Source of the DNA: Deinococcus fonticola
GTDB lineage: Bacteria > Deinococcota > Deinococci > Deinococcales > Deinococcaceae
Reading direction: 5' to 3'
DNA: 64,000 bases
Assembly: GCF_004634215.1 (NCBI RefSeq)
Contig: NZ_SMMH01000006.1
Span: 1 to 64,000 of the forward strand
This document shows positions 47,326 through 58,813 of this stretch, one piece after another. The position numbers and the translations under genes are program-made. The notes below the pieces were generated by a model that saw nothing but the letters and a program-made list of their open reading frames with translations, had not been told where the DNA came from and searched no databases. Within the stretch, counting starts at the first letter, position 1; the number at the start of each line of letters is the position of its first letter.

Positions 47326-48990
47326 TCAGTCCACGATCATGGGGATCAGGATAGGATTCCTGCCCGTGGCCTTGCGCACGAACCTTCTGACGGCGCCGTA
47401 CATGTCGTCTCGGACGTCTTCCAGGCGTTTTTTCTCACGCACCCCCTGCTCTACCACTTCCAGCGCGACGCGCTTGATCTGAAAGTCCAGTTCACGGTTG
47501 GGCCTGACGAAACCACGTGTCACGATCTCGACGTGCGGGGTGGGGTGCAGCACGGCGTTCATGATGATCAGTCCTTCCTGGCTGAGGTTCACCCGGTCGA
47601 GCAGCACCTCGTCGCCGACATCGCCGACACCCAGGCCGTCCACGTACACGCCGCCCGCCGGCACCGTGCCGCTGACGCGGAATTCGTCTCCTCCCAGGGT
47701 CACCACGTCGCCGTTCTTGGCGATCAGGGTGCGTTTGGGCGGGCGTGGAAGGGTCTGCGCGAGCTTGGCGTGGTTGATCTGGTGGCGGGGTTCGCCGTGC
47801 CACGGCAGGAAGAACTTGGGCCGCGTCAGGTTCAGTACAGTCGCCAGTTCCTCCTGACTGGCGTGACCGGAAGCGTGAATGCGCGGGTTGGGCGGGTAAA
47901 TGACGTCCACCCCGATCTCGTACAGGCGGTTGACGATCAGGTTCACGGCGTCCTCGTTGCCGGGAATGGGGTTGCTGCTCAGAATTACGGTGTCGCCCCG
48001 GCGCAGCGCAATCTTGGCGTGCGTGCCGAAGGCCAGTCGGCCCAGCACGGCCATGGGTTGCCCCTGTGAGCCGGTGCAGACGAACAGGATCTGCTGATCT
48101 TGCAGTTCGCCCACGTCGTCGCTGGTCAGGAAGGGGTCCGGCGCTTCCATGTACCCGAGCCCCTGGGCCACCTGGGCATACTTGAGCATGCTGCGGCCTT
48201 CCATAACCACGCGTCGGCCCTGGCGGTGCGCGATGTGCAGCACGTTCTGAATGCGGTGAACGTTGCTGGCGAAGGTGGTCAGGAACACCCGGCCCCGGCA
48301 CCCGGCAATCACCCCTTCCAGATTGCGGGCAATCTCGGCCTCGCTGGGCGTGTGGCCGGGGCGCTCGGCATTGGTGCTGTCGCTGATCAGCAGCAGCACG
48401 CCTTCCTTGCCGGCCTGTTCCAGCCGCGCCAGGTCGCTGGTCTTGCCGTCTGCGGGTTCCTCGTCCAGTTTGAAGTCCCCGGTATGAACCACCCTTCCCA
48501 CCGGTGTGGTCAGGATGTACCCCATGTTGTCGGGAATGGAGTGGGTCATGCGCACGAACTCCACGTGGAAGTGCTGCCCGATACGCACCTTGTCGCCGGG
48601 CTGCACTTCGCGCAGGTCGACCTCGCCGTCCTTGATGCCGAATTCGGTAAGTTTTTCGCGCACCAGACCCAGCGTCAGGCCCGCGCTGTACACCGGAACG
48701 CGCGGCAGGCGCGGCAAGATGTAAGGCAGGCCGCCGATGTGATCCTCATGGCCGTGCGTCAGTACCCAGCCTTTGATGAGGTGCTGGTTCTCCAGCAGGT
48801 AATCGATACGAGGTACGATCAGGTCGATGCCCATCTGGTGCGCCTTGGGAAAGGCCAGGCCGCCGTCGACGACCATGATCTCATCGCCGTAGCGGTAAGC
48901 GAAGATATTCTTGCCGATTTCCCCCATGCCGCCCAGCGGGATCACTTGCAGGGTGGGGGTGGCGGAATCCGCCGTGTCTGGATTGGTCAT
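47326..48990 (-). CDS. rnj: Ribonuclease J
   Basis: This 554-residue metallo-beta-lactamase/beta-CASP enzyme degrades and processes RNA with 5'-3' exonuclease and endonuclease activity. Metal ligands are in THGHEDHIGG (78-87), MTHSIPDN and HTGDFKLDE. The beta-CASP part has LLISDSTNAERPG, TTFASNVHRIQ and the HASGHASQEEL block, followed by PWHGEPRH. The C-terminal domain closes the protein. It lies divergent from the DrRRA-type regulator, an arrangement I recall from D. radiodurans. Confidence 0.95.
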   Translation of the reverse strand: MTNPDTADSATPTLQVIPLGGMGEIGKNIFAYRYGDEIMVVDGGLAFPKAHQMGIDLIVPRIDYLLENQHLIKGWVLTHGHEDHIGGLPYILPRLPRVPVYSAGLTLGLVREKLTEFGIKDGEVDLREVQPGDKVRIGQHFHVEFVRMTHSIPDNMGYILTTPVGRVVHTGDFKLDEEPADGKTSDLARLEQAGKEGVLLLISDSTNAERPGHTPSEAEIARNLEGVIAGCRGRVFLTTFASNVHRIQNVLHIAHRQGRRVVMEGRSMLKYAQVAQGLGYMEAPDPFLTSDDVGELQDQQILFVCTGSQGQPMAVLGRLAFGTHAKIALRRGDTVILSSNPIPGNEDAVNLIVNRLYEIGVDVIYPPNPRIHASGHASQEELATVLNLTRPKFFLPWHGEPRHQINHAKLAQTLPRPPKRTLIAKNGDVVTLGGDEFRVSGTVPAGGVYVDGLGVGDVGDEVLLDRVNLSQEGLIIMNAVLHPTPHVEIVTRGFVRPNRELDFQIKRVALEVVEQGVREKKRLEDVRDDMYGAVRRFVRKATGRNPILIPMIVD

Positions 48991-49311
48991 AGAAACTCCG
49001 GGTAAAGAGCACGTTTTGCCTGAGCAGGAACGCGCCGGGGCGTTGCGAATGAGACGGAAAAATGAGGTTGTGTCGCCTGGGCGAGGGGCATAGCCTTGTG
49101 GGGCACATGGCCGCCTGCCTGAGCGTGATACGTTTACCCTAGCACAGTCTCGCGGCCCGCGAACGTGAGCTGTAAAAAGAAGCGGTTAAACACGCCCCGT
49201 AGTGCGCAAACCAATGGCGACAAAAAATGCGCTTGCCCTGCAACGGATCCGTCACCACCCTGTTTGCGCACCTGATGAGGCAATTCTTCATGAAAGCAGT
49301 ATCATTAAGGT
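48991..49311. promoter_or_regulatory. Divergent intergenic region between rnj and the DrRRA-type gene
   Basis: These 321 bp hold no gene. At the plus-strand end, -10-like TATCAT (49300-49305) is only six bases from the GTG start codon at 49312, which predicts a leaderless mRNA. No convincing -35 or -10 for rnj could be singled out; the stretch 49011-49100 includes a likely 5' UTR. Confidence 0.45.
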
Positions 49312-49977
49312 GTGAACGAACACCGCATTCTCGTGATCGAGGACGACCTCGACATTGCCAATGTCCTGCGAATGGATTTAAACGACGCGGGATACGAGGT
49401 CGACCACGCCGACTCCGCCATGAATGGCCTGATCAAAGCCCGCGAGGAGCACCCGGACCTGATCCTGCTCGACCTGGGTCTGCCGGACTTCGACGGCGGT
49501 GACGTGGTGCAGCGCCTGCGCAAGAACAGCGCCGTGCCCATCATCGTGCTGACGGCCCGCGACACCGTGGACGAGAAGGTCAGGTTGCTGGGCCTGGGGG
49601 CCGACGATTACCTCATCAAACCCTTTCACCCCGACGAGTTGCTGGCCCGTATCAAGGTGCAGCTGCGCCAGCGCACCTCCGAGAGCCTCAGCATGGGTGA
49701 CCTGACCCTCGACCCACAAAAGCGTCTGGTCACGTACAAAGGCGAGGAACTGCGCCTGTCGCCGAAAGAATTCGACATTCTGGCCCTGCTGATCCGCCAG
49801 CCGGGGCGCGTGTACTCCCGCCACGAGATCGGACAGGAAATCTGGCAGGGTCGCCTGCCGGACGGCAGCAACGTCGTGGATGTCCATATGGCCAACCTGC
49901 GGGCCAAACTGCGTGACCTCGATGGGTATGGCCTGCTACGCACGGTGCGTGGCGTGGGCTACGCCCTGCGCGGCTGA
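49312..49977 (+). CDS. drRRA: OmpR-type response regulator, DrRRA-like
   Basis: This 221-residue protein has a receiver domain (acidic pocket E10-D11, phosphorylation site D54 in LILLDLGLPDF, KPFHPDELLARI) and an OmpR/PhoB winged-helix domain (LSPKEFDILALLIRQPGRVYSRHEIGQEIW, VVDVHMANLRAKL, TVRGVGYALRG). By sequence and its place next to RNase J, I identify it with DrRRA of D. radiodurans, a regulator needed for radiation resistance. No histidine kinase gene is adjacent. The start is GTG. Confidence 0.88.
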   Translation: MNEHRILVIEDDLDIANVLRMDLNDAGYEVDHADSAMNGLIKAREEHPDLILLDLGLPDFDGGDVVQRLRKNSAVPIIVLTARDTVDEKVRLLGLGADDYLIKPFHPDELLARIKVQLRQRTSESLSMGDLTLDPQKRLVTYKGEELRLSPKEFDILALLIRQPGRVYSRHEIGQEIWQGRLPDGSNVVDVHMANLRAKLRDLDGYGLLRTVRGVGYALRG

Positions 49978-50310
49978 ACCAGTCAGCGCCGCTCACGGCT
50001 CGCAGGCTCCTTGCCCCTTCCCCGCGCGTCGTTGACGGGGCAAGCCCGAAGTCCCCTGTTTTTGCTGCCTGGCTTTTCAGACAGGCGCTGATGTGGGGCT
50101 GGGTCTGCACTGCGGCGAACTCGGGCAGGGGTGCAAAGATTCCACGCTCGTTTAGGCGTGTGTGGGCGGGAATACATTTTAACAAGACACCGGTTCATCA
50201 AGCAGCCGGTCGTTCATTGTTGTTTATGATAGTCAGACCCTCCACCCCAAGACTGGAGGTCGGTACCGGGCAGATGTGCAGCGTCACGTGGCCCACAGCC
50301 GAGGAACCGA
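49978..50310. other. Intergenic region, no gene recognised
   Basis: These 333 bp include an 8-bp inverted repeat CTTGCCCC/GGGGCAAG (about 50010-50045) that could end transcription of the preceding gene, and a hairpin around CCTCCA/TGGAGG (about 50236-50260) that would lie in the leader of the downstream receiver gene. An AT-rich stretch with TATGAT (50224-50229) could be its -10. Confidence 0.35.
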
Positions 50311-50748
50311 ATGACCAACTCCACAGTTGAAATCCTGCTGGTCGAGGACAGCGAACCAGATATCCTGCTCACCCAGGAAGCTTTCGAGGACGCCAGTGTC
50401 AAAAACCGCCTGCACATCACCCGTGACGGCGAGGAAGCCCTGCATTTCCTGAAGAAAAAAGGCAAGTACCAGGCGGTTCCGCGCCCGGACGTGATTCTGC
50501 TGGATATCAACATGCCGCGCAAGAACGGCCTGGAAGTGTTGCAGGAAATCAAGGCCGACCCGGAACTGGCCAGCATTCCCGTGCTGATGCTCACCACCAG
50601 CCAGGCCGAGGAGGACGTGCGCAGCGCCTACGCCCGTCATGCCAACGGGTACGTGGTGAAGCCGGTGGGATTCGAGAATTTTCTGGATGCCATTCGCGCC
50701 TTCGAGCGCTTCTGGTTGACTTTCGTGCGCTTTCCCCCACGGCTGTAG
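50311..50748 (+). CDS. Single-domain response regulator (receiver only)
   Basis: This 145-residue protein is a receiver domain with acidic residues E12 and D13 and the phosphorylation site D65 in VILLDINMPRKNGLEVL, the T/S of LMLTTSQAEED, and the lysine of VKPVGFENFL. It has no output domain. The pattern resembles Rcp1-type regulators that partner with phytochrome or hybrid kinases. No kinase lies nearby, so its partner is unknown. It would act by phosphotransfer or protein-protein contact. Confidence 0.92.
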   Translation: MTNSTVEILLVEDSEPDILLTQEAFEDASVKNRLHITRDGEEALHFLKKKGKYQAVPRPDVILLDINMPRKNGLEVLQEIKADPELASIPVLMLTTSQAEEDVRSAYARHANGYVVKPVGFENFLDAIRAFERFWLTFVRFPPRL

Positions 50749-50890
50749 GGTGGTCAGGGTCGGGCGGTCTTTCTAATGAACCCATTGCTCAGAGGCCTCA
50801 GTAAAGCCCCAAAGCCGATGAAGAGGCACCCGAGCAAGTAGAGGTCAGTGGCCCCTGCAAGTTGCAGCTGACATCCAAGCTGCCCATGTG

Positions 50891-50915
50891 AAAAACCCCC
50901 GCATCAACGCGGGGG
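50891..50915 (-). terminator. Terminator of the WGxxGxxG protein gene
   Basis: A perfect 7-bp stem CCCCCGC/GCGGGGG (50896-50902 with 50909-50915) is followed on the minus strand by TTTTT, 32 bp past the stop. Confidence 0.85.
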
Positions 50916-50947
50916 CTATTTCATGCTCACTCAGGGCAAAGTTTTGC

Positions 50948-51406
<459 letters not shown>

Positions 51407-51558
51407 GGTCTTTACGCTCCTTTGAATACCCCACTTGAACAGCGGGACAGGATTAAACGCTTGAATTGTGTCCCTTTTTGCAGGAGGCACGCTGAGAAGC
51501 CTGCGGGGCTGACCTTTAATCCTTGCTGGGCTGACCTCAATGTTTAATCAGATAAGGG

Positions 51559-52110
51559 TCAGATTCGTTCCTCGCTGGCAGGTATGGCCTGCATGGCGCT
51601 CAGCACGCGCCTCATGTGCTCTTCCATATCTACCCCCAGCTCGGCCGTGGCCTGCGTGACCTCCTCGCGGTTGACGCCCGCCGCAAACGCCCTGTTCTTG
51701 AAGCGCTTTTTCAGACTGGAGAGTTCCACCTGCCGCACGTCCTTATCCGGGCGGATCAGCGCGGCCGCCTGCACCAGCCCGGTCAACTCGTCCACCGCGA
51801 AGAGGGACTGCGCCAGTTTCGTCGTCCGCGCCACGCCGGTGTAGGCTGCGTGCCCCATAATGGCGTCCAGCACCACTTCCGGCGTGTCGGTGTGCGCCCG
51901 CAGGTAATTCACGCCCCAGCTCGGGTGCTCCTCCGGGTGTAATTCGTAATCGAAGTCGTGCAGGAGGCCGGTCACGGCGTACAGTTCCTCGTCCTCGCCC
52001 CAGTGCCGCGCGTAAGCCCGCAGGGCCGCCTCCACGTTCAACATATGCCGCTGCAACGACGCGCTGGGCGTGTGTTCCACCATCAGCGCATAAGCCTGAT
52101 CACGATTCAT
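51559..52110 (-). CDS. HD-domain phosphohydrolase
   Basis: This 183-residue protein has the HD-superfamily motif order: SASLQRHMLNVEAAL (first histidine), AVTGLLHDFDYE (HD pair), then IMGHAAYTG and LFAVDELTGL (D). These bind one or two metals for phosphomonoester or phosphodiester hydrolysis of nucleotides. The GLLHDFDYELHPEEHP form is typical of a small group often annotated as HDIG-domain hydrolases. The substrate is unknown. The frame extends upstream, but the segment before the ATG at 52110 is not protein-like. Confidence 0.88.
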   Translation of the reverse strand: MNRDQAYALMVEHTPSASLQRHMLNVEAALRAYARHWGEDEELYAVTGLLHDFDYELHPEEHPSWGVNYLRAHTDTPEVVLDAIMGHAAYTGVARTTKLAQSLFAVDELTGLVQAAALIRPDKDVRQVELSSLKKRFKNRAFAAGVNREEVTQATAELGVDMEEHMRRVLSAMQAIPASEERI

Positions 52111-52197
52111 GCCGCAAAGTCTAATCCCAGCGGCCACACTCCTGCCCCGCCTGACAATGCAGGCCCACCAGAGGCCCATCCAGAGCCAGCAAAGCGA

Positions 52198-52232
52198 AAC
52201 GTCCTGACCCATTTGAAGGGAGTCAGGACGTT
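52198..52232 (-). terminator. Terminator of the HNH endonuclease gene
   Basis: A perfect 11-bp stem AACGTCCTGAC/GTCAGGACGTT (52198-52208 with 52222-52232) lies 37 bp past the HNH stop on the minus strand. The T tract is short (TTTCG). Confidence 0.65.
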
Positions 52233-52268
52233 GAGAGCGTGGGCAGCCTGAGTTGACTGAGGCTGGAA

Positions 52269-52826
52269 TTAACGGATGTACGCGGCCCAGGCCGGTTGCC
52301 AGTGCGCGAACTGACCATGAGCATACACACCGAAGGTCGGCGCGTGCGGACGCGACAGCAGCGGCATTCCGGCTTCGTCGGGCGTGCGGTTGCCCTTGCG
52401 CTGGTTGCACACGCGGCAGGCGGTGATCACGTTGTCCCAGTTGTGGCGCCCACCCCGCGAGCGCGGCATGACATGATCCAGCGTCAGGTCGTCGTGGCTG
52501 CCGCAGTACTGACAGGTGAAGGTGTCGCGGCGCAGCACGTTGCGGCGATTGAAAGGCACCGGATGCACGCGGGGACGGCGAATATAACGCCGCAGACGGA
52601 TGACGCTGGGCACCGCGATGACGGTGCTGGGAGAACGCACGATGTCGTCACTTTCCTGCACGACTTCCGCCACGCCGTACTGCACCAGCGTGATGGCCCG
52701 CTTGGCACTCGTGACGTGCAGCGGTTCGTAAGACACGTTCAGCACCAGCACGCGCGGAGCATTCAAGTCCGCTGCGGCGTGACGTATTCGTTCGGTTTCC
52801 CCTCCAGTTCCGGCAAGCGTATTCAT
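52269..52826 (-). CDS. HNH endonuclease
   Basis: This 185-residue protein has an N-terminal domain (RVLVLNVSYEPLHVTSAKRAITLV) typical of a widespread HNH family and a nuclease core with two zinc CxxC pairs. CQYCGSHDDLTLDHVMPRS holds the catalytic HNH histidine, then NWDNVITACRVCNQRKGNRTP. These stand-alone HNH proteins occur across Deinococcus, cyanobacteria and actinobacteria; their biological role is not defined. No methyltransferase is nearby, so it is not a classical restriction gene. Confidence 0.92.
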   Translation of the reverse strand: MNTLAGTGGETERIRHAAADLNAPRVLVLNVSYEPLHVTSAKRAITLVQYGVAEVVQESDDIVRSPSTVIAVPSVIRLRRYIRRPRVHPVPFNRRNVLRRDTFTCQYCGSHDDLTLDHVMPRSRGGRHNWDNVITACRVCNQRKGNRTPDEAGMPLLSRPHAPTFGVYAHGQFAHWQPAWAAYIR

Positions 52827-52831
52827 GCCTA

Positions 52832-52837
52832 AATATA
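52832..52837 (-). promoter_or_regulatory. -10 element giving a leaderless HNH transcript
   Basis: TATATT on the minus strand ends five bases before the ATG at 52826 (an overlapping TATATA ends seven bases before it). Transcription would start at or next to the start codon, leaving no room for a Shine-Dalgarno. Confidence 0.6.
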
Positions 52838-52979
52838 TAAAGTTTGTTGTCAGGAAATGGTTGCGCCGGTTGGCCTAGTGTCAGGTGAATCATTTACCGT
52901 ATTCGCATGAACAGCTCAGCGGGGCAGGCAGAGCACCCGCAAGCTGTGAAATAGCCTGGGCGCACAAGCCCGGCAACCC

Positions 52980-53639
52980 CTAGCCGGTGCGCAGGCCGCC
53001 GCGCAGAAGTTGCAGGGCGCCGTCGGCGACGTACTGCACCGCCAGGGCGCCCAGCAGCACGCCCAGCACGCGCGTAACCACGTGAATGCCGGTCAGGCCG
53101 ATCACGCGGGCCAGTTGACCACTCATGCGCAGGGCCAGGTAACACAGCAGCAGCACCCCGCCCGTCACCAGAAACACCACGCCCAGGAGGCCGGGGTCGC
53201 CGTGGGCGGTGTTGGTCTGAATCATGACGCTGGCCAGGGTGCCCGGCCCGGCAATCAGCGGAATGGCCAGCGGAAACACGCTGATGTCCTCGCGTTCCTT
53301 CGCCTCGCGTTCCTCGTCGGGATTCTCCTTGCTGCCGCTGGGCCGCGCGAACACCATGTCCAGCGCGATCATGAACAGCAGGATGCCGCCCGCCACCCGA
53401 AATGCACTCAGGCTGATGCCCAGGTGGCGCAGCAGCGCCTGCCCAAAGAGCCCGAAGATCAGGATGATGATGCCCGCCACCAGGGTGGCCTTCAGGGCCA
53501 TCCGCCGGCGCTCGAAGGCAGGGCGATTGCCGGCCAGCGCAATGAACATGGGGGCCAGCCCAACCGGATCCATCACGACCAGCATGGTTAAAAAGGTTCG
53601 GTTGGCAGTTGTGAGTATGTCGGCCCAGTCCACCTGCAC
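52980..53639 (-). CDS. MarC family (NAAT) integral membrane protein
   Basis: This 219-residue protein has six hydrophobic helices and the MarC motifs FLTMLVVMDPVGLAPMFIAL (helix 1) and VFPLAIPLIAGPGTLASVMI (start of the second half), with the repeated inverted topology of the family. A charged loop of about 20 residues (GSKENPDEEREAKERED) separates the halves. MarC proteins have unknown transport substrates; an earlier link to antibiotic resistance was not confirmed for E. coli MarC. It is a single gene. Confidence 0.9.
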   Translation of the reverse strand: MQVDWADILTTANRTFLTMLVVMDPVGLAPMFIALAGNRPAFERRRMALKATLVAGIIILIFGLFGQALLRHLGISLSAFRVAGGILLFMIALDMVFARPSGSKENPDEEREAKEREDISVFPLAIPLIAGPGTLASVMIQTNTAHGDPGLLGVVFLVTGGVLLLCYLALRMSGQLARVIGLTGIHVVTRVLGVLLGALAVQYVADGALQLLRGGLRTG

Positions 53640-53703
53640 ACCGTAGCACCTGTATGGCGACCACTCTCATCCGGCCATCATTCGGGGGTGTCACGCTGCC
53701 ACA

Positions 53704-54099
53704 ATGCACTCATTTTTAAGAAGTGCGGCCCTGGCCCTGACCCTGTTGGGCAGCGCACAGGCCGCCACCGCCGTGACCACCAGTGACGTTCACCTGCGCC
53801 GCACCCCGAACGGCGCGGTCTTGCGGGTCATTCCGGATCAAACCTTACTGACGGTTTCGTGCGCGGCGGACTGGTGCCGCACCAGCTACGCCGGCCGGGG
53901 CGGGTACGTGGCGCGCAGGTTCGTGCGCCAGGTGACGCGCAGCGCTCCACTGGCCGGGCGAGGCGTGACCTTATACGTCACCTGCGCCCAGATGCGTGCG
54001 GCAGGAGCTGCGCCCATCCGCGTCGGCAAGCCCGGTTACCGCACCGCCCTGGACCGGGATGGGGATGGCTGGGCCTGCCGGTACGACCGCCAGCGATAA
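53704..54099 (+). CDS. Secreted SH3 plus excalibur calcium-binding protein
   Basis: This 131-residue protein has a signal peptide (ending AQA, about residue 20), a bacterial SH3-like domain (VTTSDVHLRRTPNGAVLRVIPDQTLL to GRGGYVARRFV, with a Cys pair at SCAADWC) and a C-terminal excalibur motif. In the last, CAQMRAAGAAPI is followed by the calcium loop DRDGDGWAC near the end. Excalibur domains resemble EF-hands and occur on surface proteins. It is likely an envelope protein interacting with peptidoglycan (inference). Confidence 0.88.
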   Translation: MHSFLRSAALALTLLGSAQAATAVTTSDVHLRRTPNGAVLRVIPDQTLLTVSCAADWCRTSYAGRGGYVARRFVRQVTRSAPLAGRGVTLYVTCAQMRAAGAAPIRVGKPGYRTALDRDGDGWACRYDRQR

Positions 54100-54119
54100 A
54101 GACTCAAAGGCACAACAGC

Positions 54120-54166
54120 GCTGGGCCAGGAGCCAAGGGGAACACCCTCGCCACTCCTGGCCCAGC
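54120..54166. terminator. Terminator between the excalibur gene and hemC
   Basis: A 13-bp perfect stem GCTGGGCCAGGAG (54120-54132) with its complement (54154-54166) and a 21-nt loop lies between two converging genes and is followed by TTCTTTATT on the plus strand. Confidence 0.75.
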
Positions 54167-54174
54167 CTTCTTTA

Positions 54175-55104
<930 letters not shown>

Positions 55105-55240
55105 AACCGAAGCAGTATACCCACAAACCCGGCCCGGCTGATTTGCTTCTTCGTTCAGCAACCCGTTAGACTGTCAGGCTGAACGCGTCCCCGCGCCCCC
55201 TGCCCGCCTTCCCGGGCGACCCCCAAGGAGAACCCCCATC

Positions 55241-55540
55241 ATGGCCGAAAAAGACATCGATAAGCTGCTTTCCATGACCGACAGCAAGTACCGCCTGTCC
55301 GTCGTCACTGCCAAACGCGCCCTGCAACTGCGCAGCGGCGCCCCCAGCGTCCTGCCCGTCGAGCAGCGCGTGCGTACCCGCAACCTGGTCACGCAGGCCA
55401 TGCGTGAACTGGCCACCGGTAAGCTGACCCTGGGCACCAACCTGCTGGACGAGCAGCGCTTTCACCAGGATTACGTGCGCCAGCGCCAGGCCCAGTTGCA
55501 AGCCCAGCTGAACGCCGAGCGCGAACGCGAACGCGACTGA
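55241..55540 (+). CDS. rpoZ: DNA-directed RNA polymerase omega subunit
   Basis: This 99-residue protein has the omega-family pattern: an N-terminal IDKLLSMTDSKYRLSVVTAKRALQL helix block followed by TRNLVTQAMRELATGKL. It assists assembly of beta' into RNA polymerase. The C-terminal third is a Gln/Arg/Glu-rich helix (LQAQLNAERERERD). CAAGGAG lies upstream of the ATG. It is a single gene ending in a terminator, divergent from hemC. Confidence 0.92.
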   Translation: MAEKDIDKLLSMTDSKYRLSVVTAKRALQLRSGAPSVLPVEQRVRTRNLVTQAMRELATGKLTLGTNLLDEQRFHQDYVRQRQAQLQAQLNAERERERD

Positions 55541-55566
55541 CACTCGGCCCATACATCAAGAACCTG

Positions 55567-55590
55567 ACTCGCCTTTCGGGGCGAGTTTTT
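55567..55590 (+). terminator. Terminator of rpoZ
   Basis: Stem ACTCGCC/GGCGAGT (55567-55573 with 55580-55586) is followed by TTTT, 27 bp past the stop. Confidence 0.9.
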
Positions 55591-55643
55591 GGTTTTTCTT
55601 TGCGGCTTGACCTTCAAGTCCGCTGAGGTGCTTACTGAGGGCC

Positions 55644-56981
<1,338 letters not shown>

Positions 56982-57035
56982 CCCAATCCCTCCAGTCACC
57001 ACGTTTGCTGGCGGCTGGGCCGTTATGCTGGCGCG

Positions 57036-58802
57036 GTGCCCGATTCTTCGCCCGGCGTGACGCGCCGCCTGTACGGCCTCCTGACGCCTTACTGCCGCGT
57101 GGTGGGCCTGGGGCTTCTGCTGCTGGTCGGTAGCGTGGTGGCCGAACTGTACCCGCCGCTGGTATGGATCCGGGTGGTGGATCACGGCATCGCGCAGCGC
57201 GACTGGCCCTTCATTGCCCGGCAACTGGTGCTGCTGGTTCTGGTGTTTGGCGTGCAGCAACTCCTGAGCGCCTGGCGCGGCGTGCTGCTGGAGCGGGCGG
57301 GGCAGCAGCTCACGCTGGATCTGCGGCTGGCGGTGTACCGCAAATTGCAGGGGCAGTCGGCCGAGTACTTCGAGTCGCAGCGCACGGGTGACCTGATTGC
57401 CCGCGTGACCGGGGACGTGGACGCCATTCAGGACGTGCTGGTGCGCGGCACCGACTCGGTGCTGGCCAACGCCCTGCGACTGGTCGGGGTGGTGGGGATC
57501 TTCATTGCCCTGAACCCGGTGCTGGGGGTGCTGACCACGCTGCCCATGCTGGGGGTGGGCCTGCTGCTGTGGCGCTACACGGGAACGGTGCGGCCGGCGT
57601 ACCGGGCGGCCCGCACCCGCCTGGGCGACCTCACGGCCCTGATCACGGATCGCCTGTCGGGCATGCGGGTGGTGCAGACACATGCCCGCGAACACGCCGA
57701 AACGGCGCGGGTAGAGGGCCTGGCCCGCGAGCTGTACGGCGTGCAGGTGCAGGCGGTGACGCTGCGCAACCGCTCGTTTCCGCTGGCGCGGTTTGTCGGC
57801 AACCTGGGCAACGTGATCATGCTGGGCGGCGGCGCGTGGTTGATCATGGCCGGGCAGTTCACGGTCGGGGGCCTGCTGGCTTACCGGGGGTACGGGCGTT
57901 ACTTTTACGGCCCGCTGGACGATCTGGTGGGCATTGCCGACCTGCTGCAACGGGCCGAGGCCAGTGGCCGGCGGGTCTTCGAGGTGCTGGACGCGCCCGT
58001 GACCATTCAGGAACGTCCGGACGCCCGAGTGCTGCCCCAGCCGGTGCGCGGTGAGCTGGAGTTCGTGGGCGTGAGCTTCGGGTATGACGCGGCGCGGCCC
58101 GTGCTGGACGGCGTGAGTTTCCGCGTGCCGGCCGGGCAGCGCGTGGCGATCCTGGGCGAGTCCGGCGCGGGCAAGAGCACGCTGCTGGGCCTGGTCACGC
58201 GCCTGCACGACCCGCAGACGGGCGCGGTGCGGCTGGACGGCTTGGACGTGCGCGACCTGACCCTGAGCAGCCTGCGCACGAATGCCGTGACCATGCCGCA
58301 GGACACCTTCCTGTTTCACGACACGGTTCGCGCCAACGTGACCTACGCCTGCCCGGACGCTGACCTCCAGCAGATCCGGGCAGCCCTGCGGGCGGCGCAC
58401 GCGCTGGCCTTCGTGGAAGCGTTGCCGGAAGGGCTGGATACCATGGTGGGCGAGCGGGGCGTGAAACTGTCGGGGGGGCAGCGTCAGCGTCTGGGCATCG
58501 CCCGCATCCTGCTGGCCGACCCGGCCGTGCTGCTGCTGGACGAACCGACCAGCGCCGTGGACGCCGAGAGCGAACAGCAGGTGACCCAGGCCTTGCAGGC
58601 GATCATGCACGGGCGCACCACCCTGATCGTGACGCACCGCCTCAGTCTGTCGCGAGGCGCAGACCGCGTGCTGGTGGTCGCGAACGGGCAGATCGTGGAA
58701 GACGGTTCACCGGAGCTGCTGCGGAGCCGCAACGGCGCCTTCGCAGCCCTGGAACGCGCGGCCCAGCACCTTGAAGCCGCACAACCCAGTCCCGTGGCCT
58801 GA
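57036..58802 (+). CDS. ABC exporter, fused permease and ATP-binding protein
   Basis: This 588-residue half-transporter has six membrane helices (about 20-290; the conserved [19 protein letters not shown] loop lies after helix 2) and an ATPase with Walker [11 protein letters not shown]-loop [10 protein letters not shown], signature [26 protein letters not shown] and the switch histidine in VTHRLSL. Such proteins form homo- or heterodimers and export lipids, peptides or drugs; no partner half-gene is adjacent, so a homodimer is likely. The start is GTG at 57036. Confidence 0.92.
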   Translation: MPDSSPGVTRRLYGLLTPYCRVVGLGLLLLVGSVVAELYPPLVWIRVVDHGIAQRDWPFIARQLVLLVLVFGVQQLLSAWRGVLLERAGQQLTLDLRLAVYRKLQGQSAEYFESQRTGDLIARVTGDVDAIQDVLVRGTDSVLANALRLVGVVGIFIALNPVLGVLTTLPMLGVGLLLWRYTGTVRPAYRAARTRLGDLTALITDRLSGMRVVQTHAREHAETARVEGLARELYGVQVQAVTLRNRSFPLARFVGNLGNVIMLGGGAWLIMAGQFTVGGLLAYRGYGRYFYGPLDDLVGIADLLQRAEASGRRVFEVLDAPVTIQERPDARVLPQPVRGELEFVGVSFGYDAARPVLDGVSFRVPAGQRVAILGESGAGKSTLLGLVTRLHDPQTGAVRLDGLDVRDLTLSSLRTNAVTMPQDTFLFHDTVRANVTYACPDADLQQIRAALRAAHALAFVEALPEGLDTMVGERGVKLSGGQRQRLGIARILLADPAVLLLDEPTSAVDAESEQQVTQALQAIMHGRTTLIVTHRLSLSRGADRVLVVANGQIVEDGSPELLRSRNGAFAALERAAQHLEAAQPSPVA

Positions 58803-58813
58803 ATGGCGCCCGC

